Under the pieces are notes generated by a model. That model saw only the letters and a program-made list of their open reading frames with translations. It searched no databases and was not told where the DNA came from. Shown one piece after another: positions 10,201 to 19,790 of a stretch of 64,000 nt of DNA. How positions within the stretch are numbered: position 1 is the first letter of the stretch; each line of letters opens with the position of its first letter. The translations under genes were made by a program, and so were the position numbers. Origin of the DNA: Picochlorum sp. 'celeri' (taxonomy: Eukaryota; Chlorophyta; Trebouxiophyceae); NCBI GenBank assembly GCA_010909725.1, contig JAACMV010000016.1:845501-909500 (forward strand), given 5' to 3'.

Positions 10201-11221
10201 ATGAAGACGATGCCTGTCTTGTGCGTGGGGACAGCAGCACAGCGAGGATGCGTTTCTGCGGTCCATGCGCTGCGGGATACACGATCAAGGTGTAATCAAT
10301 ATGTAAAACCAAAATTAAGTATCATGAAGGCAACGATGCGTCATTCTGTGACATGCGCGGCGGCTGTCCAGGATGAACAGGAGATTCAAGACATGCCAGA
10401 GTTTTTAGATTCCATTAAGTGGGATTCGAACAACTTGGCTGTTGCTATTGCGCAACATATTGATACAGGGGAAGTATTAATGCAGGCATTTGTGGATAGG
10501 AATGCGGTGAATGAGACGCTTCAGACTGGGTACGTTTGTGTTCTTGTCAAAAAGAAAAAAACTGGCCCTCTTGTTTACATGGAGACGGTGATCGTAGTCG
10601 TATCGCTCAGGATACCAATGATGCTGATGCAGGCTTGCAACGTTTTACAGTCGTTCGCGTCAAGGTCGATGGTGTAAAGGAGAAACGTCTGGGCATTATA
10701 TCAAGGTTCAGAGCGTCCATCTTGACTGTGACAAGGATTCTATTATTTATCTGTCAGAACCTATTGGACCAGCATGTCATACGAATGCACCGACATGTTA
10801 CTTTTCATCGGTATCACGGAATGATGAGGATGGGCGAGTTCAAGTTCAGGGGGAGCATACAAGTATTGAACATGCACCCATGTCAACACTGTTTGCACTG
10901 GAGCGTACTATTCAGGAAAGAAAGGTTGCTGCTGGGACTACAGAGAAGCCATCATGGACGGTTAAGTTATTGAATAATCCGGAATTGTTGTGTTCAAAGG
11001 TGAGAGAAGAGGCTGGCGAGCTTTGTGAAACGTGGGAGAATGATGAAGGAAAGGAAAGGGCTGCATCCGAGGCTGCAGATTTGATATACCATGCCATGGT
11101 GTTGTTGAATGTTCAGGGGGTCACGTTGGAAGAAGTTAGTAAAGAATTACGTAGACGATTTGGTACATCTGGTATTGAAGAGAAAGCTAGTCGTACTACT
11201 ACATCGACGACTTCTCCTTGA
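10201..11221 (+). CDS. HISN2: Bifunctional HisIE: phosphoribosyl-AMP cyclohydrolase / phosphoribosyl-ATP pyrophosphatase
   Basis: Histidine biosynthesis steps 2 and 3. Two exons, 10201-10529 and 10633-11221, join across a 103-nt intron (GTACGT donor, GATGCAG acceptor). The product is 305 aa. The junction rebuilds the conserved block as TGLATFYSRSR, and then reads KGETSGHYIKVQSVHLDCD. The cyclohydrolase (HisI) part has the metal-site elements DCDKDS and GPACHT. The pyrophosphatase (HisE) part has KVREEAGEL and EAADLIYH. The N-terminal 50-60 residues are basic and serine/threonine-containing, fitting a plastid transit peptide as for plant HISN2. The gene starts 45 bp after the CCHC gene stop and ends 30 bp from the NDUFAF5 stop on the other strand. 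Confidence 0.93.
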
Positions 11222-11250
11222 TATCTTTATTATTATTATCATTATTCCTG

Positions 11251-12801
11251 TCATGTCTGCTTCAGCTTGGTCAAATCATGGAAGGAGAATGTCGCGGATC
11301 CTCTTGTTGCTGGTTTTGGTTGGAACTCGTCAGGAGACCATCCAGTCATGTAGATCACCTGGTATGTCGCCGGGATATGGTTTTGGGAGGATTCATCCTC
11401 CCTAAACATACCCGTGTAGGCAGCAGCTGCTGCCAAGGCAGTGTCCCTTGACAGGAATGATCTCTGGTTCACCATGGCATTCGTTTCTCCCATTCTCCTC
11501 AAATGCTGTACCAACGACACAGCATCGGGATAATTCACAATAATATCATCGACATCGACCGATGCAATTTGCATTCCTGCGCGAGTCAGCAGATTGCCAG
11601 CATCCCGCACTCGAACAAAGGGAGATGTTCGAGGGGACACCCCTCCTTCCCTCTCTTGCTGTGCCAACGTACATGCGATTCTCAACTCTTGCAGCGTATC
11701 TCCTCCTAGCAACGCCGCGACAAAAAACCCGTCAGGCCTTAGCGATTTTTTGCATTGAATCATCACACCCTACAGCAGAAGCAGACTCGATAATAGTATA
11801 TATGAAATGTCCTTGAGGACATGTACGACGAGCTGCAGTTTCAATGCATACTACTTATTGCATCAAAATCGTTCTGCTCGCCGCATCCCTTTTATCATAC
11901 AAAACTAATAAAAGGGACCATGATACATTATACTTCCGCAGTTTCACCATGACATCAATCATCTTATGCAAATCATAGTTTCTCCTGGAAGATACCCACC
12001 AATAATAATACATCACGCACCGGTATATCATTCACCCAATGCAATCCTAAACAGCTGACCACAACATCAAACGACGATGCATCCGTACCAATATCTTCCT
12101 GTGGCGATGCAGGATCCATCTCATGAAATTCCACCTCCATTGCTGATGCTTTGGGATGCTCCTTCACAAACGCATCCCACGCCTGCATATTTCTTTCAAT
12201 CATAGACTTAGAATGGTCAGCCAATACCGCTCGCTGTATACCAGTCCGTTCCTCCACAAGAGACTTGAGAACCTGCAACCCAGCACCCCCAAGAACCAAG
12301 ACATCCTTGAAATCCCTGGAACAATCCTGTATCCTCTCCACAACCCGTCGAGCAACCTCATCCTGTACATATATGTTTGATGTATGTAATGATTTAAAAG
12401 AAAAGCAAAGCATGGTATGCCTCTGCAAGGAATGAACAACACCTACCTGAAGTGGGTCTGGTTCCACAGGAAACTGAGCAGCTCTAGAACGCTGCGCTGC
12501 CTTCACACCCCTGCATCATTGTTCGCGATACCATACTCAATTATTAGTTTTATCAATCATGCCACGAACAGCAGAGAAAAAGACGCAATGACTGAGAAAA
12601 TGGAGAGAAAAAAAAGAAAACCCTCCAAGAAAGTCTTGGAAGAACGTACGTGTCAAAAACCGAAACCGAAGAATACCAGCAAGAGGACGACGTCGCACGC
12701 ATCCCAGCATATAGATCTCTATCGATATTTGATATATCCACCATCCGCCGAACAACGGTGGATGTTCTGCGTCCCAAAGCCCTCAACACGTGGATGACCA
12801 T
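11251..12801 (-). CDS. NDUFAF5: NDUFAF5-like complex I assembly factor (SAM-dependent methyltransferase fold)
   Basis: Mitochondrial complex I assembly factor that hydroxylates an arginine of NDUFS7 in humans. Four exons are inferred on the reverse strand: 12801-12699, 12496-12447, 12362-12021 and 11769-11251 (337 aa). Diagnostic blocks are NIDRDLY near the N-terminus, [13 protein letters not shown] across intron 3, [27 protein letters not shown] and [11 protein letters not shown]. The SAM-binding loop is unusual, reading [12 protein letters not shown] where a D-x-G-x-G is expected. The first 25 residues are basic, fitting a mitochondrial presequence. Introns 2 (84 nt) and 3 (251 nt) are clear. 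The ends of intron 1 (202 nt as drawn, GTGCGA donor) are uncertain, because another donor at GTATTC with a GATGCAG acceptor would also keep the frame. Confidence 0.88.
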
Positions 12802-13017
12802 GTCAGTAGAACCTTTTCATATTGTCACACAATAATCGATTGGATTAACGACTCTAGTCGAGAGAAAAATTGAAAAAATTGAAACAATTTTCATTACACA
12901 TCCGAGATGGATAGAAGAACATAACAAAATAAGAAAACAATAACTGACTTGAGATGGATCTACAGCCATGTAGAAATACCATCGGCGCCAATGATGATGA
13001 CACACATCCCATCACGA

Positions 13018-14208
13018 TCACAACAGAGCAAGTTTTCTATCCTGAATCCAGCTGAAAGAGACATCCGTGCGTGGTGCCTTTGATTTTCTCATCTCCTTTC
13101 TCTCAGCCAGCTTTCTAAACCTCTCTGGAAGGCTCAACAGGAATTCCTGATCCTTGACACCCTGGTGATTCAATCCAGTCAGATTGGCAATATTCCATCT
13201 CTGGATCAAATGCTCCATGATACTAATATAATCAAATGCAGTGTATACACCGATATCCTCGGCGACCATGCTGAAATCTTCAAACAGGTTTCTGCCTCCA
13301 TTGCGAGCTTCATGCTTGCCATCATCCATCAAGTGTGCAGGCATGACAATCTTCTTTCTCATCATTCCAGCGAAGCAGTTCAATCCACCATTTGGATCAA
13401 TCTTCAGAATAGCATCCATGGTGCGTGTATAGGCCATCTCGTGTCTGCTCTCATCAGCCGCAATGACACCGCAAATCTGGGTGAGGACGTCATCTCCCTT
13501 GGCCTTGGCCACTCTGGCAGTGCCTCCATGAGACAATTTAGTGGCGCGTTCCTGGAATGATGTGAACACAAAACAGTTATATGGGTGATTCTCAGTCTTT
13601 GGATCCATTCCTTGTCCAATCAAATGCTGAATTGTCTGCTCAACAGCCTTCATGTCAACCCTTCCAGTCAGCCACAGGTACTTGTTTAACAAATCCCCGT
13701 GTCTATTCTCCTCCGCAATCCAATGCCTCGTCCAACGAGCATATGGGTGCATAGACCTACCAGTCTCATCTCTCACCCCATCGAGAGTGTTGAGCATGGC
13801 CATGTAGGTGGGCAACGCCTCCTCTGTGATCATGTCTCCGACCAGACAGACCAAGAGCTCATCAGACAGCTCTGCTGCTCTAGCACGCAAATCCTTCACC
13901 TGATCAAAGAATCCTTCGGATTCACTCTCAGGAAGGAGGTCAGATGGCTGCCAGAGCTCGTCAACTGGTGTTAACAAGGGCAAAATCTGCTCCTCAAAAA
14001 GACCCTGTAAAGAGTCAATGCACTCCAGTTGGTCCTGGGTTGCAGAATGCATCTGAATCGTCTCTTTATTCAACAGAACAGGAGATGCAGATGCATGGCA
14101 TGTCATATTCCTCTTGGTGTGAGCAGAGGAAGAGGTGCGTGTGGCATGTCTCGCACTTGCCCCAAGGACATGCGAGACTGGCTTTGTTTGACTCACAACT
14201 GCTGGCAT
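13018..14208 (-). CDS. FAB2: Plastid acyl-ACP (stearoyl-ACP) delta-9 desaturase
   Basis: Soluble di-iron desaturase that introduces the first double bond into plastid fatty acids, giving oleoyl-ACP. 396 aa including a transit peptide of about 40 aa (MPAVVSQTKPVSHVLGASAR, rich in S/T/A and basic residues). Both di-iron signature helices are present: EENRHG near residue 170 and DESRHE near residue 256. Other hallmark segments are WQPSDLLPE, GDMITEEALPTY and YTAFDYISIMEHL. Length and motif spacing equal those of plant FAB2/SAD proteins. No intron. Two CACGTG G-box elements lie 111 and 133 bp upstream of the start, and may be regulatory. Confidence 0.97.
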   Translation of the reverse strand: MPAVVSQTKPVSHVLGASARHATRTSSSAHTKRNMTCHASASPVLLNKETIQMHSATQDQLECIDSLQGLFEEQILPLLTPVDELWQPSDLLPESESEGFFDQVKDLRARAAELSDELLVCLVGDMITEEALPTYMAMLNTLDGVRDETGRSMHPYARWTRHWIAEENRHGDLLNKYLWLTGRVDMKAVEQTIQHLIGQGMDPKTENHPYNCFVFTSFQERATKLSHGGTARVAKAKGDDVLTQICGVIAADESRHEMAYTRTMDAILKIDPNGGLNCFAGMMRKKIVMPAHLMDDGKHEARNGGRNLFEDFSMVAEDIGVYTAFDYISIMEHLIQRWNIANLTGLNHQGVKDQEFLLSLPERFRKLAERKEMRKSKAPRTDVSFSWIQDRKLALL

Positions 14209-14318
14209 CCTGTGATATATGGATAGATGGATGGCAATAATTTGTTATATTAAATTAATTATACAGGTATGCTGATGCATCAGGATCCTTTGTTCAATGA
14301 TCTGGCTGATGAAGGTGT

Positions 14319-14346
14319 CACGTGGTTCCATGACTCGAGTCACGTG
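14319..14346 (-). promoter_or_regulatory. Pair of G-box (CACGTG) elements upstream of the desaturase
   Basis: CACGTG at 14319-14324 and again at 14341-14346, each in the context TCACGTGG. Between them, and overlapping the second, lies the 12-bp palindrome TGACTCGAGTCA. They sit 111-138 bp upstream of the acyl-ACP desaturase start on the reverse strand. G-boxes are classic plant bZIP/bHLH sites; a role here is inferred from position only. Confidence 0.35.
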
Positions 14347-14418
14347 GCCCCATGTTTGGTTTCTGGCACGGTCCTGACACGCGCCTTGATTCGCATCTCT
14401 GAGAGATGATCTCTCCCA

Positions 14419-16033
14419 TTATGTGTTCTTTGGAGAGGACGACGATGATGATGATGATTCTTTGCCTGCGTCTGCTTCTTCTTCTTCTTCTTCTCCCTGG
14501 TCTCTGCCCCGACGGAGGGGTTCCAGAAAGGTGTCACGTATACGTGGATCCAGCTGTGATGCTTGCGTCAACAGGTCAATGGCCTTGTCCGTGTCATGAT
14601 GGTGCGAGTGATGCAGTGTCGCCATGGAGACGAGAGCTCGCACAGCAATGGGTTCAAATGCTTTCGAATTTGCATCCCGTCGCTCCATCGCCGCGGAGCG
14701 CAAGGACACGGCATGCTGTAATTCTATGAGCGCTGCGTCAACCTCTCCCAGCTTGGTCAATGCAATACCCAGTCCAAATAATGCTTTCTGTTGCAGTATC
14801 GGTCGATCTTCTGTGACATTGACAGCTTTTTGGTAATACTCTTTGGCCATTCTCCAATCCTGCTGAGATGCTGATACCTGTGCCAGCGCCAAAAGGGGGC
14901 TTGGGTGGTTGGGATGAAGAAGCATGACTTGACGTAGGACAGGCAGGGCCTCTTTAGGAGAGCCGTCTGCGACGTATGATGCCGCCTTCTTCAACAACGC
15001 CTTTGCTTCTGGTGATACATCTCTATCATACTGTGCAGAAGACATTGCCATGCTTGTCTGCTGCGGTGGCCAGAAATGCTGCAAGGCTAGTGATGTATAG
15101 ATGCTTGTTGTCCAGTAATACAGGGGTGCCTGCGGAGCAGCCAGCACCCCAAACAACACTGGTATCGTCAATATTTCTAATGCAAGTCCGAGTTTTGACA
15201 GCACCCATCGACGTATCTGTTCGCCGTCCGAGAGTGGTGGTGCCGAGGGATCTACATCAGGTGGCTGTATTCTCCACAGGGATGCATGCAACCCAAGCAT
15301 CAACAGCGCTGGCATCACAATGCCTGTGACACCGAGAGGCGTCGTCGTGGTCATCCAATCGATGGCAGGAAGCGTTAAATCTGTTGCCCATGGTGGCCCT
15401 CCCACATCGAATCCAGGCCATTCCCGACGCGCCATGTACCTGACAGAGTACAAACCATACACCAGAACAGATGCTTGAATCACTGGTGATGCCACCATCC
15501 ACAGTGGACTCGGCTGGTTGGATGATGCCGCCATGATTGCTTGCGCTTTTTGTCTCATCAGAGCCATACGTTCTCCAGGGGAAGATGACGATGCCGAAAG
15601 CGTGTCATCCCTCATGGCAGAGACAACATGTGCTGTGGCCTGCTGTGCTTTTCGTGACAATGGAAACATGGCCATCCTCAAGGCAGCCCCTCCCGACATG
15701 AGCGTCACCCACCATGGTAGCCCTGTAAACGAATGAATGGTATCGAGAGCATGTGCCATGGGTTCTGCAATGCTACCTCCATCATAGTGCTCGCCACTGC
15801 TGCTGTGAGTGGGAGCAGCACTGCTGTGGAACGAACGACCACCACCATGCCCAAACACCAAGGACTGAACAGCAGCAGGCACACCAATATCACCTGGTAT
15901 TCTGCACATGGTTTCATGAAAGTAATCGAATATTTATGTAGTATGCAAAGAGGGGATTGATACACACAGTGCCAGCATACCGTTGGTTGTCGATTGCCGT
16001 AACCACCACTCGGGTGAAAAATGCTCTCTTCAT
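14419..16033 (-). CDS. OXA1/YidC/Alb3-family membrane insertase with C-terminal TPR domain
   Basis: Two exons, 16033-15981 and 15901-14419, with a 79-nt intron (GTATGC donor, TGTGCAG acceptor), give 511 aa. Exon 1 encodes only a basic presequence (MKRAFFTRVVVTAIDNQ), consistent with mitochondrial targeting. The insertase core begins GLPWWVTLMSGGAALRMAMFPL and contains further hydrophobic segments (MVASPVIQASVLVYGLY, VTGIVMPALLMLGLHASL, ILTIPVLFGVLAA). From about residue 330 the protein changes to TPR-like repeats (ALPVLRQVMLLHPNHPSPLLALAQ, ALFGLGIALTKLGEVDAALIEL). This domain order matches plant OXA2-type proteins, which insert proteins into the mitochondrial inner membrane. A serine run lies just before the stop. 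Confidence 0.85.
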
Positions 16034-16147
16034 GCTACTGCCATGTCTATGTTCTTTTCAAGCGGCTCTCATACATCGCGTATTGTCTCGAATTAAACCG
16101 GCCATTTATGGAAGAAGAGTCTTGATATCATGTGGTATTGATATAGA

Positions 16148-16194
16148 AGGACTTGGTCCTCAGATCTCTAGAGATCTCTAGAGATCATAGCTAT
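16148..16194. repeat. Chain of overlapping palindromes upstream of SAICAR synthase
   Basis: AGGAC-TTG-GTCCT (16148-16160) is followed by the 16-bp palindrome AGATCTCTAGAGATCT (16162-16177), the overlapping 12-bp TAGAGATCTCTA (16169-16180), the overlapping 14-bp GATCTCTAGAGATC (16173-16186) and ATAGCTAT (16187-16194). The same 16-mer occurs at 32139-32154. It lies in the 291-bp divergent region between the OXA-TPR and SAICAR synthase genes. Confidence 0.85.
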
Positions 16195-16324
16195 CCGTAA
16201 ATAGAATATGGATTGATATAAATACTGGTCTTGGCCGTCTCCCAAAGACGCATCTGATCCATTAATTATATAGCATCTATCAATATATAGTACATAAATC
16301 TACCCAGAGGCCGTGTAGTAGATC

Positions 16325-17560
16325 ATGAATCGGTCAGGAACACTGTCTCATGCCCATCTTTGCATGGACTTACGGATAGCAGGTCCTCCTGCAGCCTTGT
16401 CATTAAGAAGACTGAAATTTCAATCTAATAAACATTATCATGAAATTAGTATGACTGGGAGATGTCGATCATCGTCTTTTGAAAAGGACGTTGGCATTGA
16501 GTGCATGGAAGGGTTGAGGCCCGAAGTTGACCATGCCGTTGATCGTGGGATTGACAATTGTTTAACCTACACGGATTTGGGTGTTGGTAAAAAGTACGAG
16601 GTACGGTAGGATGATATGCTCGCTGGAGGGAGAGTGAATGCGAAGATGATGATTACTGTGTGTGGACTGCAGGGAAAAGTGAGGGATACCTACGATTTGG
16701 GAGATACGACAATTATTGTGACGACAGATAGGCAGAGTGCGTTTGATAGGCATTTAGCATCTATTCCGTTCAAGGGGCAGGTGTTGAATGAGACCAGTGC
16801 ATGGTGGATGAGGAAGACTACCCACATCATTCCAAATGCATTGATTGATGTGCCAGACCCCAATATTAGTGTGATGCAGAAATGCACCGTTTTTCCTGTT
16901 GAATTTGTGTGTCGAGGTTTTATGACTGGAAGTACGGAGACATCGTTGTGGACGCATTATAACAGAGGGGAGCGAGAGTATTGTGGGAATGTCTTTCCTG
17001 ATGGGATGAAGAAGAATGAACAGTTGAGTCACAATGTGCTCACGCCAACAACCAAAGCTGCCGATCATGATGTCCCTATTAGCCCAGATGATATTGTGAA
17101 GCAAGGACTCATGTCACAGGAGGATTGGGATGTGGCAAGTGCAGCTGCATTGGCATTGTTTGAATTTGGGCAACAGGAGGCTGCGTCTCGTGGTTTGTTG
17201 CTTGTGGATACAAAGTATGAGTTTGGAAAGGATCCTGAAGGAAATATCATGTTGATTGATGAAATTCATACCCCTGATAGCTCTCGATATTGGATTTCGG
17301 ATGGATATAAGGAGCGATTGGAGAATGGTCAGGAGCCACAGAATATCGACAAGGAATTCTTGAGGCTGTGGTTCAGGGCCAACTGCGACCCATATAATGA
17401 CGATGTGTTGCCAGAAGCGCCGAAAGAGCTTGTCAAGGAGCTTTCACGTCGATATATTTTCCTGTATGAAACAATTACTGGAGAGGCATTTGTGCCAGCA
17501 GATCCAGATATTCCTGCACAGGAGCGGATCAAAGAAGCCATTTCCAAATATATTCATTAA
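16325..17560 (+). CDS. PUR7: SAICAR synthase (phosphoribosylaminoimidazole-succinocarboxamide synthase)
   Basis: Purine biosynthesis step joining aspartate to CAIR. Two exons, 16325-16600 and 16673-17560, with a 72-nt intron (GTACGG donor, CTGCAG acceptor), give 387 aa. The junction restores KKYE-GKVRDTYDL. Family blocks then follow: TTDRQSAFDRHLASIPFKGQVLNETS, EFVCRGFMTGST, the PTTKAADHD segment, LVDTKYEFG and DEIHTPDSSRYW. Exon 1 adds about 75 residues ahead of the enzyme, rich in R, S and H, suggesting a plastid transit peptide as in plants. The stop codon TAA at 17558-17560 overlaps the stop of the convergent DUF455 gene. Confidence 0.96.
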
Positions 17561-18840
17561 ACCGATTTCATGTCAATTTCCTGGGAAATAAATAGTTCTA
17601 AACGCGACTTGAGCAGGGTGTCGTCGTCAGCATGAAGAGATAGTGGTTCACGCTGCTGTAGGCCTAGGGATCCATGCTGTTTCCTGTGCTGCCGTATCCT
17701 TTGTATTTTCTCTCGCGACGCTGCATCCCATAATGACTCGTCATAAAAATCTCTCGGGAGTCCCACCTTTTGTCTCGCATCGTGATTGAATGGTGCTCGC
17801 AGCAGATCAGGGCATGTTTCTGAAAGTGTCTCAATAAAAACACGTTTGGCATCCTGCCCCAGAACATGACACATGGTATTAAACCAATATACACCGACAG
17901 CAACATGCGCCTGTTCTTCGTCTGCTATTCGTGCTACAATCGCTGCCGACCGATTATCCCCCCAACCAACCAAGCGCTTGGCAAGGCGCCCCCCAGCATC
18001 TAAACCTCTTGCTTCTTGGGACATTGGGACAACAGCTAATCGTTCTCTCACATCACCCGCACTCGCAATACATCCTTCCCATAGCAAATTATGCGCAGGC
18101 ATGTCACCATACTGTATACCTATTTCAGACATGCGTTGCAAACACCACCCCAAATGCCGAGCTTCATCATCAGCAACCCCAAGAAAATCCAGATAGAATT
18201 GTTGGGGCAGAAACTGCAGATGAGAAAAACGAACTATCGTATCCCACGCCAAATCAATAGCATTCAACTCCACATGCGCAAGATTATGTAACGTATATCC
18301 ATTCATCGGCAATGGTGTCTCTTTCAGCGTAGGAATCTGTCTTGCAGGAAGCAACTCTGGTTTCTCAGGACGAGCAGGAACATCAGGCGCCACCTCAGGC
18401 GTTGTACCATGAATACCAAGAAGACCAGCGTGAAATTCTTCCAACGCTTTGTGAGTCAGTGCAGCTTTGCGCAGGGGATTTGGCTCGCACAGAACTCTCT
18501 TGCCATATTCTGCAACAGTTGCACAGGACACATCATTCACATCAGTACCCTCCCATAGTCTCCTGTACACGCCATCTATTTCTTCGGATGCTTCGTTTTC
18601 ATTACATGCCCCATCATCCCCCCAAACAACCCTCCTATCAACCTCTCCTCTCCCTCGCCACTCCTCCAGTCCTGGCCACACCGTAGGTGTTGTCGAGCAT
18701 GTTGCCGACGTCCTTGAATACTCCCGCACACCACTCCATCGGCCCATTGGGCGCCATGAAGATGCCCTTATGAAACGTGAATACAGAGAGATTCCCCCCC
18801 GAAGACCCGGGACCAACTTCCTTGCGGAGTAGGACACCAT
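17557..18840 (-). CDS. DUF455 ferritin-like di-iron protein
   Basis: 427 aa from the ATG at 18840; an in-frame ATG at 18861 is also possible. PF04305/COG2833-type protein of unknown reaction. The ferritin-like fold is shown by three helices with likely metal ligands: HVELNAIDLAWD, DDEARHLGW and DEEQAHVAVGV. The sequence preceding them (PMNGYTLHNLAHVELN) is also typical of the family. The first 50 residues (KLVPGLRGGISLYSRFIR, SSWRPMGRWSG) are basic and aliphatic, so import into mitochondria or plastid is likely. The last stop codon overlaps the SAICAR synthase stop by 4 bp (TTAA read from both strands). No intron needed. Function in eukaryotes is not known. Confidence 0.85.
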   Translation of the reverse strand: MVSYSARKLVPGLRGGISLYSRFIRASSWRPMGRWSGVREYSRTSATCSTTPTVWPGLEEWRGRGEVDRRVVWGDDGACNENEASEEIDGVYRRLWEGTDVNDVSCATVAEYGKRVLCEPNPLRKAALTHKALEEFHAGLLGIHGTTPEVAPDVPARPEKPELLPARQIPTLKETPLPMNGYTLHNLAHVELNAIDLAWDTIVRFSHLQFLPQQFYLDFLGVADDEARHLGWCLQRMSEIGIQYGDMPAHNLLWEGCIASAGDVRERLAVVPMSQEARGLDAGGRLAKRLVGWGDNRSAAIVARIADEEQAHVAVGVYWFNTMCHVLGQDAKRVFIETLSETCPDLLRAPFNHDARQKVGLPRDFYDESLWDAASREKIQRIRQHRKQHGSLGLQQREPLSLHADDDTLLKSRLELFISQEIDMKSV

Positions 18841-19179
18841 GGACCGGGGCACATGCGACATGTCACAATTGAATGCTTCACTGTGCAACTCCCATCAACG
18901 GTACTTGGTTTCTTATCACAGAATTACATTCCATATGTACATATATACTGACAAATCCGACATGAGATACGCAAAGAGAACCAAAATAATCACTAATTAA
19001 ATACAAAAAAATATTTTTTATTTTAGATTAATCTCTGCAACGACAAATCTTGGGCACGTATCTTTACAATGTCAAGTCGATCAGAACCCTTCATGCCGAA
19101 ACAAAACATCCAAAAGGTACCATCACGGTACTATTAGCAATACATTGTGCCTCTGCACAAATCTAGGAAGAGAAAAGCC
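18841..19179. other. Divergent intergenic region, DUF455 / ACR2-like
   Basis: No gene seen. It contains a 12-bp palindrome ATATGTACATAT (18933-18944), GACATGTC near 18857 and a T/A-rich run near 19000-19030. It must hold both promoters. Confidence 0.5.
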
Positions 19180-19578
19180 ATGCAGGTTGAATTTTTGCAA
19201 CCAGAAAACGTCAAAGCTATTCTGAAAGATCCAACGCAATCCTGCAAGACACTGATAGTAGATGTGCGAGATGACGACTTTGCTGGTGGGCATATTCGCG
19301 GGTGTGTCAACATTCCCTGCTGGGAGTTGGTGAGTGCTGGCAGCAGTTCCATGGAGGAGTTTATCAAAACCTATTGCCAATCTGGTACTACAGACACATT
19401 GATATTCCACTGTTATTTATCGCAACAGAGGGGACCATTAGCAGCTAGACGTGTCGCAGAGAGATTGAATCAGCTTGATGGGCAACATGGCATCAAACAA
19501 ATATGTGTGTTGAGTCATGGGTGGAGGAGATTCTCAAGAATGTATGGAGAGGACGAGACCCTGTGTGTCCTGGAATGA
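19180..19578 (+). CDS. CDC25/ACR2-like rhodanese-domain phosphatase or arsenate reductase
   Basis: 132 aa from the ATG at 19180. Single rhodanese/CDC25 domain: LIVDVRDDDFAGGHIRGCVNIP in the first half, the active loop HCYLSQQRGP (C-x5-R) near residue 88, and RVAERLN after it. The loop length and HC-x5-R-G-P form resemble plant CDC25-like/ACR2 proteins (HCxLSQxRGP), which act as arsenate reductases or dual-specificity phosphatases. Which of the two this one does cannot be read from sequence. It is a compact, probably cytosolic, single-domain protein. The next gene begins about 210 bp downstream on the same strand. Confidence 0.85.
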   Translation: MQVEFLQPENVKAILKDPTQSCKTLIVDVRDDDFAGGHIRGCVNIPCWELVSAGSSSMEEFIKTYCQSGTTDTLIFHCYLSQQRGPLAARRVAERLNQLDGQHGIKQICVLSHGWRRFSRMYGEDETLCVLE

Positions 19579-19790
19579 AAAGCAGGCATGTGGCCTGCTG
19601 ATATATATCCATAGATGGTTGAACAGGGCATGATCTGTTAACAGAATTCTGTCTTAAGACCACTTCAAAGAAAGTGGTTGAGATCTTTGAAGAAAGAAAC
19701 AGACAGCCTGATCCCCGATTTGATCAAATTAGAATTTTACAATTAATTGATGTTAGTAATGTAGTATGTAAGAAAGCACAGAGTCAAATC

